DNA of 64,000 nt, taken from positions 235,107-299,106 of the forward strand of contig JAVSML010024330.1 of the NCBI GenBank assembly GCA_038503035.1. The letters run 5' to 3'. The translations under genes were made by a program, and so were the position numbers. Under the pieces are notes generated by a model. The model ran no database searches, was not told the DNA's origin, and saw only the letters and a list, made by a program, of their open reading frames with translations. Positions 13,446 to 24,232 of the stretch are shown one piece after another (position 1 is the stretch's first letter; every line of letters starts with the position of its first letter). This DNA is from Crocodylus rhombifer. Taxonomy: Eukaryota > Chordata > Crocodylia > Crocodylidae.

Positions 13446-13660
13446 CAGTGGGAGCATCTACATGTGCCCCTGCAGCATGCAGTTTTGTCCAAAAGAAAAT
13501 ACTAAGTAAGACCCGTACTCTGCTGTGCCAGTGGCACATGGTTAATTTAGCTGCTACATCTTTCTAGCAATGTACTATGCCAAGGGAGTGCATTGCTACA
13601 GTGATGTAGGTGCAGCATCATGGGTTGTACCCTCCAATGATTGCGTAGATGCGCCCAGTG
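13446..13660. mobile_element. Miniature element with CAGTGGGNGCATCTAC ends
   Basis: The left end CAGTGGGAGCATCTAC and the right end read in reverse, CACTGGGCGCATCTAC, agree at 14 of 16 positions. The 215-bp interior is non-coding. The same GCATCTACA core ends the elements at 26,731, 46,044 and 49,868, so these look like one hAT-like family. The flanking 8 bp do not match, so the target duplication has decayed or the ends extend a little further. Confidence 0.6.
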
Positions 13661-14666
13661 TTACTTAGTTTGTGGTAGCTAATTCTTAAGAGTAAATTAA
13701 GAAGTGAAAAAAACCCTCAGTAATGTATACTGTACCATATGATATAATATCCATACACACAGTCATAAATCAAGCAACTGCTAAGCAACATTTTAAATGC
13801 TATCAAGAATATTTTTATCTCCTGTTGAGATCATTTTGCATGCTTCATACATTTCATTTAGAGTGACTTGTAGAGGCTCCCAAGTCTGCATGGATTTCCA
13901 GTGGAAATTATCAACACAGTCCACAATATGGGCCTTTTTATATGAAATACTGTAAGCATTGCTGACTGTATGCATCTGTTTATTCAAGAAAATAATCTTA
14001 TCTGAAATCACTGAGTAATTACTGGCAGATTTAAATAGTTCTTTGATGTAACTTTCCTAATGAAGTCATACCAAGCATCATAGTTATTATCTGTGAAAAT
14101 AATAGGAACCTGGAAAAAGTTGTTAGGAATTGCATTATGTATATCAAATATATGTGCATAAACTTATATAGCAGCTGTCTCCATTTATTATGATTTGGGA
14201 AGAAAACAAACCTCTGAGATTTTGGGGGGAGGAGTTTTGGGGGGGATTCTACCAATGAGACAGGAGAACCTCAGGCACTTTCTTTACTCATCAATAATTT
14301 ATTCACGGAACTATAAAAATAAATTTAAAAACTAAGATCAAGATTCTTATGTAGGTGCTGTTTTCATCTACCTAGGCTGGAAACATCTGCTGCCTTGTGT
14401 CTGCAAAAAGATAAAGCAGAGGTAATTTTTTTCATTCCAAAGTGCTCCTCAACTCTGGTCCATGCCCTGAGATAGGCTAAGCAGCTGTTACGCATCTGAA
14501 ACTCCCACTGAGTCAAATCTTCAAGTCCTCATCATAGGCAAAATTCTCAGTACAATCAAATTGTAGTACCAAGCAAAATTTGATGCCCCAACTGTCCTTC
14601 CTGTGGAGAAACTATTGCAAAGAAACCAGATAGAAAAATCTGGGTTGCTTTACCTTGCAGAGCTTT
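13661..14666. other. AT-rich stretch without a supported gene
   Basis: No supported gene or repeat. A G-run (tttgggggggaggag) lies near 14,221 and 14,238. Confidence 0.6.
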
Positions 14667-14667
14667 C

Positions 14668-16091
14668 TGGATGACTGAAAGAAGGCCAATGTGATCCCCA
14701 TCTTTAAAAAAAGGAATAGTGAGGACCCGGGCAACTATAAACCCATTAGTCTTACTTCAATCCTGGGGAAGCTCTTTGAGAAGATTATCAAGGAGCACAT
14801 CTGTGATGGGCCAGCAGCAGGGTTGATGCTCAAGGGCAACCAGCATGGTTTCATTAGAGGCAGGTCCTGTCAGACCAACCTGATTGCCTTCTACAATTAG
14901 GTCACAAAATCATTGGATGCAGGTATTGCAGTGGATGTAGTCTTTCTGGACTTCAGGAAGGCCTTTGACACTGTCTCCCACCCCATTCTCATTAAAAAGC
15001 TAGGCGACTGTAGTACTGATCCCTACACAGTCAGATGGATTGCAAATTGCCTGAGGGGTTGTACTCAGAGAGTGGTGGTGGATGGGTCATATTCAGCCTG
15101 GAGGGAAGTGGGCAGTGGGGTCCCCCAGGGCTCGGCCCTTGGGCCTGTACTGTTCAATTTCTTTATTAGCGACTTGGATAATGGGGTGAAAAGCACCCTG
15201 TTTAAATTTGCAGATGACACCGATATTTGGGGTGAGGTGGGCATGCTAGAAGGGAAGAACAGATTACAGCAGGACCTGGACAGGTTACAGGGGTAGGCAA
15301 ATGAAGATAGAAAGGGATTCAATACTGACAAGTGCAGGGTGCTGCCCTTAGGCAGTAGGAACCAGCAGCATACCTATAGGCTGGGGAACTCCCTTCTCAA
15401 AAGCACGGTGACAGAAAGAGATCTTGGAATCATTATTGACTCCAAGATGAACATGGGCCAACAATGTGAGGCCACGGTCAGTAAGGCCAACCGTACTTTT
15501 TCATGCATCCACAGATGCATCACAAGCAGGGCCAAGGAGGTGATCCTCCCCTTCTTTTTCAGCACTGGTCAGGTGGCAGCTGGAGTACTGCATCCAGTTC
15601 CTGGGTGCTGCACTTCAGGAGGGATGTGGACAGCATTGAGAGGGTCCAAAGGAGGGCCAGTTGCATGATCCAGGCACAGGAGGGCAGACCCAATGAGGAT
15701 AGGATTCGGGACCTTAACCTGTTCAGCCTTCACAAGGCAAGGCTGAGGCGGGATCTGGTGGCCATCTATAAATTTACTAGAAGAACCAGTGGGGATTGGG
15801 AGAGACCTTGTTCCCCCAAGTGCCTCCCAGAGTAACAAGGAATAATGACCACAAGTTGTTAGAGAGTATGTTTAGACTAGATATTGGAAGACACTACTTC
15901 ACAGTCAGAGCAGCTAGGATCTGGAACCAACTTCCAAGGGAAGTAGTGTTGACTCCTACCTTGGGGTCTTTAAGAGGAGGCTTGGCATTTACCTAGATGG
16001 GGTCATTTGAGCCCAGTTTTGTCTCCTGCCCACAGCAGGGGGTCGGACTAGAAGATCTACAAGGTTGCTTCTGACCCTACATCTATGAATC
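14668..16091 (+). mobile_element. CR1 LINE copy, 5'-truncated
   Basis: The copy begins within the reverse transcriptase at the DDWKKANV-like block (in-frame stop at the Trp codon) and ends with the CR1 3' motif and one ATCTATGA unit at 16,081-16,090. It abuts a second, oppositely oriented CR1 fragment with no intervening sequence. Confidence 0.93.
14691..15996 (+). pseudogene. CR1 ORF2 fragment: reverse transcriptase and C-terminus
   Basis: This is a decayed CR1 reverse transcriptase. Frame 14,691-14,900 holds PIFKKRNSEDPGNY and GNQHGFIRGRSC. A stop (TAG) at 14,898 separates it from frame 14,913-15,296, where the FLDFRKAFD block (residues 11-19), SGVPQGS (68-74) and FADD (99-102) keep the catalytic pattern. 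The stop at 15,294 falls after DRLQG. The C-terminal part is spread over frames 15,339-15,668, 15,503-15,835 and 15,796-15,996, so at least two frameshifts are needed. It is clearly non-functional but retains all the active-site aspartates. It is the same clade as its neighbours at 9,978 and 16,536. Confidence 0.9.
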
Positions 16092-16530
16092 CACCACCAC
16101 TCTCTGGGTGCGAACATTGAGCCAAATTGCCACCCATCTGACTGTGTAGGCATCAATGCCACTGTTGCCCAGTTTTTGTATGAGAATGGGGTGAGAAACA
16201 ATGTCAAAGGCCTTCTTTAAGTCTAGGTAGATGACATCCACCTCAACACCCGCATCCAAGGACTTTGTGACCTGGTTGTAAAAGGAAACAAAATTATTCT
16301 GGCAGGATGTGCTTGCAATGAACCCATGTTGGTTGCTCCTAAGCATTACCTCCCATGCTGTCCCCCGCAGATATATTCCTTGATAATTTTCTCAAAAGTC
16401 TTCCCAAGGACTAAGGTGAGACTAACTGGCCTATAGTTATCTGGGTTCTCTTTTTTCCCCATTTTGTAAGGGGGACAACACTGGCCTTTTTCCAGTCGTC
16501 TGGCACCGGGCCAGGAATGTTGGTTGTTCC
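16092..16530 (-). mobile_element. CR1 LINE fragment, reverse strand
   Basis: The reverse strand reads CR1 RT from VPDDWKKASVVPL (16,500-16,462) through GKTFEKIIKEYICG, SNQHGFIASTSCQ and YLDLKKAFDIVSHP to RTQRVVVDS at the left edge. It contains neither the 5' half nor the 3' end. Its left edge touches the tail of the preceding CR1, and its right edge touches the start of the next forward copy. The content overlaps the next forward copy, so it is a separate insertion and not a simple twin-priming inversion of it. Confidence 0.9.
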
Positions 16531-18576
16531 TAAAGGGAGAAATCGTACAGGTCCAGAAGGAGATAGTGCCATTGTACAAGAAAGGGGACAAAGGGTCAAA
16601 TAAACCTCCTTGGCTGAACACGGAAATCCAGGAAAGCATAGAGACAAAAAAAGAGGCATATAGGCTGTGGAAGCAGGGCGTAGCTACCAAGGCAGAGTAT
16701 AACTACTTGGCCCGCATTTGCAGGGAAGCAATCAGAAAGGCCAAAGCAGAAATGGAACTTAGGCTGGCAACAAAAATTAAAGACAACAAAAAGTCCTTCA
16801 GGTATATAGGGAGTAAAAAGAAGGTGCAGGGTAGCACAGGACCCCTACAAGACAAATTAGGCCAATTAGTGCCAGATAGGGGGGACAAGGCTGAGCTCTT
16901 CAATGAGTTTTTTGCCCCTGTATTCCTGAACAGAAATTGGGACAAATCTCCCAATTGGACCATAGAGAGACGCAAAAGGGAAATCATCCCACCAACTGTT
17001 AGCACTGACTTAATGAAGGGACACTTGGAGGGGTTGGGTGTGTTTAAGTCAGCAGGCTCAGATGATCTTCATCCAAGAGTGCTGAAAGAATTAGTCAGTG
17101 TCATACAGAGGCACTTGCATGGTTGTGTGAGTACTCTTGGTACTCAGGTCAGGTCCCAGAGGACTGAAAAAGGGCCAGTGTGGTCCCTATTTTCAAGAAG
17201 GGGAGGAAGGAGGATCTGGATAACTATAGACCAATTAGTCTCACCTCTGTCTTTGGGAAAATCTTTGAGAAAATTGAGGATCACATTAATGGGACACCAG
17301 CAGGGAAACAATGCTGAAGGGCAACCAGAATAGATTCATAACAGGTAGATCCTACCTGACTAACCTTGTTTCTTTTTATGACCAGGTCACAAAATGTTTA
17401 GAAGCAGGAATCAAGGTAGATGTCATCTACTTGGAATTTAAGAAAGCCTTTGATATGGTATCTCATCCTATTCTCACAGATAAACTGAGTAGCTGTGACA
17501 TAGTCATGATTACACAGTCAGGTGGGTGGCAAATCAGCTTAGGAGTCATACCCAGAGAGTAGTGGTGGATGGATCGGTATCAACCTGAAAAGAAAACGGC
17601 AGTGGTCCTTGGACCTGTGCTGTTCAATGTCTTCATCAGTGTCTTGGATGAGGGCATGGAAAGCACTCTTGAAATTCATAGATGGTACCAAATTATGGGG
17701 TAAAGTTATCACACTAGAGGGTAGGAATGAATCCAGGCAGATCTGGACAGGTAAGAAATTTGGGTGGAACAGAATAGCATGCAGTTCAATAAGGACAAGT
17801 GCAAGGTGCTGCACCTAGGGAGAAGGAAGCTAACAGGCTGGGGGAGGACCTTCTCAGCAGCACAGCAGCCTAAAGGGATCTCAGAGTCATTACTGACACC
17901 AAGATGAACATGAGTCATCAATGTGATGAAGCAATCAGTAAAGCTAACTATACTTGATCATGCATTACAGGTGCATGACAAATAGGTCCAGGGAGGTGAT
18001 ACTACCCCTCTTTGAGACATTGGTCATGCCACAGTTGGAGTACTGAGTTTTGGGTGCCGTACTTCAAGAAGGATGTGGACAACTTTGACAGAGTTCAGAG
18101 GAGGGCCACTCATACAGCTAGGGGCCTGCAGCCAAAGCCCTACAAAGAGAGATTGAGGGCCCTGGATCTCTTCAGCCTCCTCAAGAGAAGGCTGAGAGTT
18201 GATCTTGTGGCTTCCTACATATTCATCACGGGTAAGAGGGACACAAGAGAGGGTAAGGAACAAGGAACAGGAGATGTTCTGTTTACCAGGGCAGGCCTTA
18301 CAGTAATTAGAAACAATGGCAACAAATTGACAGAGAGCAGAACTTCATCAAGAACTGACATCAAGAACTTCTTTACAGTAAGGGTTGCCAGAATTTGGAA
18401 TAGGCTTCCAAGGGAGATGGTGCTCTCCTCTACTTTGTGGGTCTTTTACAGGAGGCTAGACATGCACCTGGCTAGGGTCACCTGACCCCAGTTCTCTTCC
18501 ATGCTCAGGGCAGGGGGTTGGACTCAATGATCTGCTAAGGTCCCTTCCGACCCAAGCATCTATGAATCTATGAATC
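16531..18576 (+). mobile_element. CR1 LINE copy, 5'-truncated
   Basis: This is a longer CR1 copy starting in the linker between endonuclease and reverse transcriptase (KGSNKPPWLNTEIQ) and ending with ATCTATGA units at 18,557-18,574. It is flanked on the left by an inverted CR1 fragment and on the right, after about 30 bp, by a large palindrome. Confidence 0.93.
16536..18485 (+). pseudogene. CR1 ORF2 fragment: linker, reverse transcriptase, C-terminus
   Basis: The first frame (to 17,333, up to 269 codons) covers the basic linker (ETKKEAYRLWKQG, AIRKAKAEMELRLA) and the RT entry motif SAGSDDLHPRVLKEL. The second (17,311-17,562) holds GNQNRFITGRSYLTNL and [14 protein letters not shown], where the first catalytic aspartate of YLD is Glu. 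The FADD region near 17,680 is degraded: the frame reads KFIDGTKLWG, so the Asp pair is lost. Frame 18,012-18,485 carries the C-terminus (RVQRRATHTARG, ITVRVARIWNRLPREMVL-like). Several frameshifts and stops make this an older copy than the one at 41 kb. Confidence 0.88.
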
Positions 18577-18611
18577 CCTAGAGGGAACCTGAAGACCGCA
18601 TCCACAGTTGA

Positions 18612-19225
18612 TGCCAGTGCCTGCCTGGTACTGCTTCTGGTGTGCAGGCTGGGAACTGGTGTAAGCTGCAGAGAAATGCTGTAGGTGCGAGACAGTTGGT
18701 GGTGCGGGGGATAGGGAGAGGGGTAGGAGAAGATGAAGAAACAGAAAGAGGCAGCTCTGCTCATGATGAGCTGCAGCAGCCAGTGATGAGCAGTGGGCAA
18801 AAGCAGAACCAGGTGGCAGGTACACTTGCCACTGCCAGGTCCCTTCTGGCTACAGCCACCTAGAGCCCATACCAGTACATCCCTGAGGTCCCTCCCCTGC
18901 CACTGCCACTGCCCCATGGGCCGGGGAGGGGCTCAGGGGTGATGTAGGGCCATGGTGGTGGGGGGGCACCACAGGAAAGCCCTAGTGTGGGCTCTGGGTG
19001 GCTGTCACCAAAAGGGCCCGGGAAGTGGCATGTATGCCCACTGCCAGGTCCTGCTTTTTCCCAGGCCCAACCACTGCTGCTCATCTTGGGCAGGGCCACC
19101 CCTCTCTGTCTCCCTCTTCCCTCCATGTCCCTCCACTCCAACCATCCTGCACCTACAGCTCATCCCCACAGTTTACAACAGCTCCTGGCCTGCTCACCGG
19201 AAGTAGCACTGAGTGGGAGCTGGCA
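18612..19225. repeat. 600-bp GC-rich imperfect palindrome
   Basis: The left arm runs to about 18,912 and the right arm from about 18,925. Matching pairs such as 'ctgcttctggtgtgcaggc' (18,631-18,649) with 'gcctgctcaccggaagtag' (19,188-19,206), and gtaggtgc (18,681) with gcacctac (19,149), all centre at 18,918. Transcribed, it would form one long hairpin. The numerous 60-150-codon frames on both strands are by-products of GC-rich sequence and show no protein family. Confidence 0.8.
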
Positions 19226-19394
19226 TAAGCTGTGAAAATTGTTAGGGGGAGGGGAATGCTGAACCGGCCCACAGAAGCTCCCCAAAACTCCCCATGTTGC
19301 TCATGGGCCCAAATAATTTGCCACCTCTGTTCTACACAGACCAATACTACAACAACCTGTTGGCTTTAGTAAATAATATTAAAACCCAGAATTA

Positions 19395-19920
19395 GATAAC
19401 ATAACACTTAACATCACAAATTGAAAGATGTAATGAAAAAGTTAAAATCTAGAAAAGCTGCAGGTGAAAATAATATCATTATGAGACAATTGATAAGATC
19501 ACAAATATTGTCTATAATGCACAAAAAGCCTTGAAAAGGCCTCCAGAAATGATGTGATAAACTAATTCCAAAGAGTGACTTCATAACTGCAATAAGTTCT
19601 GAGGCATCAGACTCTTTCTTAGTTATAGGCAGCACCTTCAGTAACATCTTAAGCAAACTTAATTTTTGCTAAGGATTTCAGTCCAGAACATCATGTGCTT
19701 ATTTTCCACTAGCACTGAATGGCAAAAAGCATTCCTTATATACTTCATGGATTTTAAAAAGACATTTGTCAGCCTCCAGTGTGATTCACTCTTGAAGTGT
19801 TATGGAATGCCAACAAAAATAACCAGTTATCAGCAACACCTTATGCCAAGGTGAAAATTGCAGTTAAAGTAAAAATCTTCAGTGTAAAGCCCAGACCATA
19901 TATTTTCAACTCAAATGTTT
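19395..19920 (+). pseudogene. Decayed non-LTR retrotransposon reverse transcriptase
   Basis: The forward strand retains pieces of a LINE reverse transcriptase unlike CR1. Near 19,440 it reads KLKSRKAAGEDNIIM, matching the usual K-GKA-GEDNI entry motif. At 19,714-19,815 it reads EWQKAFLIYFMDFKKTF, then a Leu-rich piece, YGMPTKI, matching the motif in which the first catalytic aspartate lies in FIDF-KAFD; here that Asp is kept in FMDFKK. Stops and frameshifts are frequent and no FADD block is visible. The pattern resembles RTE- or Jockey-like enzymes; I cannot assign the clade. Confidence 0.65.
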
Positions 19921-20227
19921 TATTCTTCATTTAGGGATGTAAAAACCAAAAATCCACCAAAAATATAGACCAAACATCCAAATTTCTTGGATATGAGTGT
20001 AGCAATCTTTTAATGTAGCTGTTTATGTTTCTCAGGTTCCAGATCCTACAATATATATAGGCAGCTAGGGGCCTTGAGTCTTGTTTTCCCTTTGGCCACA
20101 GAACATACTCCAGTCCTTATCTTCTGTCCACCCAACTGAATTTCAAGTTTGGGGTGTCCCCAGTCACCCCCTTTCAGTGGCCTCTGCCTATCCTTCAGCC
20201 ACAAACCAGTCTTCTAGGCAATCAAGT

Positions 20228-20287
20228 GTCAATCACAAAATACCAGCACCGGTTCTGGTCAATCACAAAATACCAGCACCAGTTCTG
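20228..20287. repeat. Tandem duplication, 2 x 30 bp
   Basis: The unit 'gtcaatcacaaaataccagc' plus ten more bases occurs twice in a row with a single G/A difference. It is a recent local duplication without a known role. Confidence 0.9.
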
Positions 20288-20357
20288 GCTCAAAGAAACG
20301 TCCTGCGCAGGGTTTGAAAAACCCTGTGGTCAGCTCCAGGTAGCAAAAAAAACCTCC

Positions 20358-20382
20358 AAACAAAACAAAACAAAACAAAACA
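20358..20382. repeat. (CAAAA)n simple repeat
   Basis: About five uninterrupted CAAAA units. This may be an old polyadenylated or microsatellite-type tract. Confidence 0.9.
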
Positions 20383-20483
20383 GAAAATGCCTGGGTACTT
20401 AGCTTTCTTCCTGCACAGATCCTCAGCTTCTCCTCACTTGGGGCTCCATCCTGAGTCCTCCCACCATAGTCTATGCTCTGTTC

Positions 20484-20770
20484 CTTGGAATCATATAAAA
20501 TTAAGGTTGGAAGGGACCTCAGGAAGTCATCAAGCCAGCCCCCTGATCAAAGCAGGACCATCTAACCATCCCCAACTAGATCACTCCATCCAGGTGAGCC
20601 TAAAAAAAATCTTCAAGGATGGAGATGCCACCACCTCTCCAAGTAGCTTGTTCCAGTGCTTCACCACACTCTTAGTAAGAAAGGTTTTTCTTAATATCCA
20701 ACTTAAACTTCCCTTACTGCAACTTTCACCTTTCAGGGAAGGTTCTGTCTCCAGTGACATCCACAGCTAG
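20484..20770 (-). mobile_element. Older CR1 LINE, 3' part, reverse strand
   Basis: The text 'ggttggaagggacctcagga' followed by agtcatcaagccagccccctg is the reverse complement of the classic CR1 3' end as seen in birds and reptiles. The following 240 bp keep the CR1 3' UTR phrases (gatgccaccacctctccaagtag, agtgcttcaccac). It diverges more from consensus than the other copies and lacks coding frames, suggesting an older subfamily. Confidence 0.85.
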
Positions 20771-22370
20771 ATTGCCTGTTCTTGGCCTGAGGCTTGAGCT
20801 TATGCAGGGTGTTCTGGGTCACCTGGCCCCTTTAACTCCACTTCCTAGGTCTTCAGGTTCTGCCTGTACCTGGGCATGGTGGCCATCTTGTTTCAGGCTC
20901 TTCTTCCTGTGAGTTGGCCTCTGACATCCCCAGAGGGGCATAAGTAGAAGGCACAAAGAGACCGAGAGGAAGGAAGGGGTGGGGGGAGGGAACCAGAACC
21001 ATGGAAGCAGGAAACCAGGGGAGGGGACTTCAATCCAGGGAAAGGATGCACCTGCAGACACACAAACTAAGAGAGGAAAAGGGTGAGGGAAGGGAGTGAA
21101 AGAAGGTAAAAGGGACAGATGTCCCATGATCCCCTTTCCATTTTAGTAATGGGGTAGAGCCCTATTACTTTAGTTATTTAGGAACCAGTTCACTTTTCTT
21201 GGTAAATTGGTTCCATTTAGTTCCAACAGAAAGTTCTCTAAAATGTAACGTAATCAAATGTGTCATGATTCTGCACTGGAACATCTCAGCTTAACTCTTT
21301 TAACTAGGCAGAAAAATATTTTATGATTTTCTATTTCTTTCTTTAATCACCAAAAGGAAAACAAAAAATCCTGAAAATTGAGTTTTCAGGTGGAAATGGA
21401 AAATAATGTATAAATGACAGCTATTTTTTTCTCTTCTATTAATATAAATCCATTACATTTCTGATGTGTTTGCATCTGACCTATGAATAACACCAGCCCT
21501 GTTCATTGTGGGAGGAAACAAAAGACACTTTAAGTTTTCCTTCCAGATTATGCCTTCTGAAAGCAAATACAAAGGAACAAATAACAGCCCTGTAAAGAAT
21601 GTATTTATCATTAAAAGTGTGTGTGAAGTTTAAGTATCTATCTGGGGTTAAGGTATCAATTTTGTTTACCAGAACCTATTTAACACAATTCCTTTCATCT
21701 TTCCCAGTTGCATCCTATCAAATCCTATATGCAGAAAAATGAGGCACGAAGTGATTACTGCTGGTTGTTTTCCTGATTTTGAAGAGAATTATTTTTTCTG
21801 CTCTTCGGGACAGAATATAGCCTCACAATTAGTTTCAACAAGGAGACAAGCAATTTCAATCCTTCAGGGAGCTACAGTTCCAAATAAAGTGGGCACACTC
21901 CAAAAAGCTAGTTGTCCATATAAATGGAACATTATTGTTGCCTTTTGTAAAATGATTTGATACCTGAAAGAGAAACAGAACACACTGAAGAGGATTTAGT
22001 AATGGAATATTTCTATCTTAGGGATAATTACTCTGGGGACTGTTTTCACTGCCCTGCCCAGACATTCTCCTGCTTTACTGATATTATAAGTATTTTTTCC
22101 TGTATACAGTGAGTGATTGCCTTTCTCTGGAAGAACACCATTTTGTTTCAAGAGGGCAGTGTCAATTCCACAGAGTTGGATTCTTATTCGCACTAAGGCC
22201 ACACTACACTAGTCAGTAAGATGAAGCCATCCTTGTAGTAGGTGCAATTGTTGGCAGAGTGGTATGAAATTGCCCTACTGTAAATAAGAAATAGACTTCT
22301 TAGTATGTTTCCAGTGAATTCACATGAACAGAGGGGGGCTCCTCTTTATTGTGAAGATAATGATATTTAG
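20771..22370. other. Intergenic stretch without a supported gene
   Basis: Purine-rich around 20,960-21,110 (gaaggaaggggtggggggag), then AT-rich. The reverse-strand frame at 20,819-21,127 is low-complexity Pro/Ser/Leu from the purine tract. No repeat family recognised. Confidence 0.55.
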
Positions 22371-22500
22371 AGAGAGGTAGGTAGCTGTGTTAGTCGGAAG
22401 TCAGCCAGAAGGCAGGGTAGATATGCACCTTTATAAACTAACTAAATAAGATATATAGAAAAAGCACAAGGTTTTGTGAACCCAAGTTGACTTCATCTGA
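22370..22500. repeat. Interspersed repeat, GTAGCTGTGTTAGTC type
   Basis: Begins 'gtagctgtgttagtcggaag' and ends with 'caagttgacttcatctgac'. This layout (GTAGCNGTGTTAGTCT near one end, then an ACTAAC repeat of the start, then a CTTCATCNGA motif) is one I know as a frequent sauropsid interspersed repeat, but I cannot name the family. It is non-coding. Confidence 0.5.
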
Positions 22501-22639
22501 CTCTGTGAAAGGACTTGCAGAATGCAGAGTATAAAAAGAAGAGAAAAATTAGAATACAAAAGTCAAGGGGGAAAGAGGAGAAAGAGACATTTAGCTCAAG
22601 TGTAATTTCAGTTTAGACTTGCTGAATCAAGTGCATCAG

Positions 22640-22800
22640 GTATCCAGGTTGTAGCCATATTGGTCTAGAGGAAAAAGCAACCAGGGCTCATGGACAGAGA
22701 TAATATCTTTTATTAGACCAACAAGATCTTTGCAAAAAAAATTCTTTAATTGCAAACTTTCAGGCACAAAAAACCTTCTTCAGGCATCAGACAAAAGATT
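22640..22800. repeat. Interspersed repeat, second member of the same layout
   Basis: Contains 'gttgtagccatattggtcta', 'atatcttttattagaccaac' and 'ctttcaggcac' with ttcttcaggcatcagac. The order of motifs parallels the repeat at 22,370: a GTAGCC-TATTGGTCT start, its complement in TTATTAGACCAAC, then a CTTCAGG-CATCAGA end. The two sit 150 bp apart. Confidence 0.5.
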
Positions 22801-23559
22801 GTAAAAGTTCTCCTTGGTAGAAATAAAGGTTCATATTTCATAAGATTTCACAGAGGAGTCAATAGATGTAAAAACCCTCTGGGCAGCAACTCCTTTCTCT
22901 TAGATTTTACTACAAGTAGTACCTCTCAATCTTGAACAAAGACATTAAAAAGAGCTATTAAAATGAATAAATTACAACACTCCAAAAACAAAGAGAGGAT
23001 GGTGGAGGCCAAGACCTTGTAGCACTATAGAGTGAGGCTGTGGTCCTGAATGCGGCCCACCTGGACCCTCTCCAGCTCATGCGTGACTCTCTTCCACTTG
23101 CGTACAAGGTCCTCTGCATGCCAGGCCCATGAGTCAGCCAGATAATCTTTCCCAAGGTGACCAGCAAGTTTATCAGCAGGGCCTAGTCCTGGATCTACCA
23201 CTGCTAGATCTAGCACATATGGAGGGCCCTAGCCATGACTGGTGGTGACCCTGATGGTGAATCCTTTTGTGCAGCTGGTGCCTTTCCCCCGTGTTCAGCT
23301 GCTGGGCCTGCAGAGCCAGGATAAAGGCTGTCTGTAAGAGTTTGCAATATTTCTGAGATAACATGCAGTATACCATGGAGCTGTGCCCTGCCTGGCTTCA
23401 GATTAAGGGTCATAAATACACAGCTGTCCAGGGACCATGGTAATTTAGCTGAGCAGGCCTTGGTACAGATGGTTGCTGGCTGACACCCCCTCCCCACAAC
23501 CCCGTTCACTCCGCATTGGCAAGTGGGCTGCTGGGAGCTTGCCACAGGCAGCCTGCCTT

Positions 23560-24110
23560 CCTTGCCCTGTTCCCAGGCTGGGGCAGGCCAGCCTCCTGCT
23601 AGCACCTGCTGCTCCAGACCCACACCTCTCTTTTCATTCAGGCCAGGCTATCTTCTGTATTGGCACCAGTCCTACAGCACCTGGGTGAGGAGAATTGAGG
23701 GGCTCCTGGACAACTGGGACATGGAGCTGGTGGCACCCCTGCCCTTCCCTGAGGGGGTGTCTCTGGAGAGGCACCCCAGGACTTCCCCTGCCCCCTCCCA
23801 TGTGTGCCTGTGCCCTAAGCATGCCTCTGGTTAGAGTGGCCTGGTTGAGCTGTTTATGTGGACCCACTATGCCCTGCTGCTGCTGATTAAGGTGCCCCAG
23901 CCATACCTGAGAACATACATTGGACATTGAGCTTTGACTATGCAGTGGGCAAGCCTGTGCTTCTGTGTAACTACCTGTGCTGATGCTATGCATCCCTGTC
24001 CCCAACTTCTGAGTATATTGCCACTGGCATTGACACATTTCTCTGCATGTGAGAGGCTTGTGCTTTCCTAGCTGAGGGGGCACTGGCTGCTCAATAAAGT
24101 TTTTCACTGC
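23560..24110 (+). other. Unidentified forward transcript-like unit ending in AATAAA
   Basis: A forward frame at 23,523-23,834 reads VRRIEGLLDNWDMELVAPL and PLPFPEGVSLERHP, which looks more protein-like than the surrounding GC-rich noise, but I do not recognise it. It is followed by stops and by TCAATAAAGTTTTTCACTG (AATAAA at 24,093-24,098), a good polyadenylation context. The last 150 bp align by eye with 48,270-48,470 in copy B, including the AATAAA, so this unit is part of the repeat. It converges with the reverse-strand Myb/SANT frame. Host gene, transposon gene and chance remain open. Confidence 0.35.
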
Positions 24111-24232
24111 CTCTTGCTTGCTGTGTGAGGGGAATGCTGGGGGCCGGGGGAGGTCAGCCAGGCTGAGTGGGGAGAAGGGACCAAGGTCAAGGGCAGGGAA
24201 GAGAGGGGAGGGCCCTCCTCCCAATGCAGGGC

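Noticed and set aside
18456..18917. 153-codon reverse frame at the palindrome
   Set aside because: It spans the CR1 tail and one palindrome arm. No domain, and an artefact of composition.
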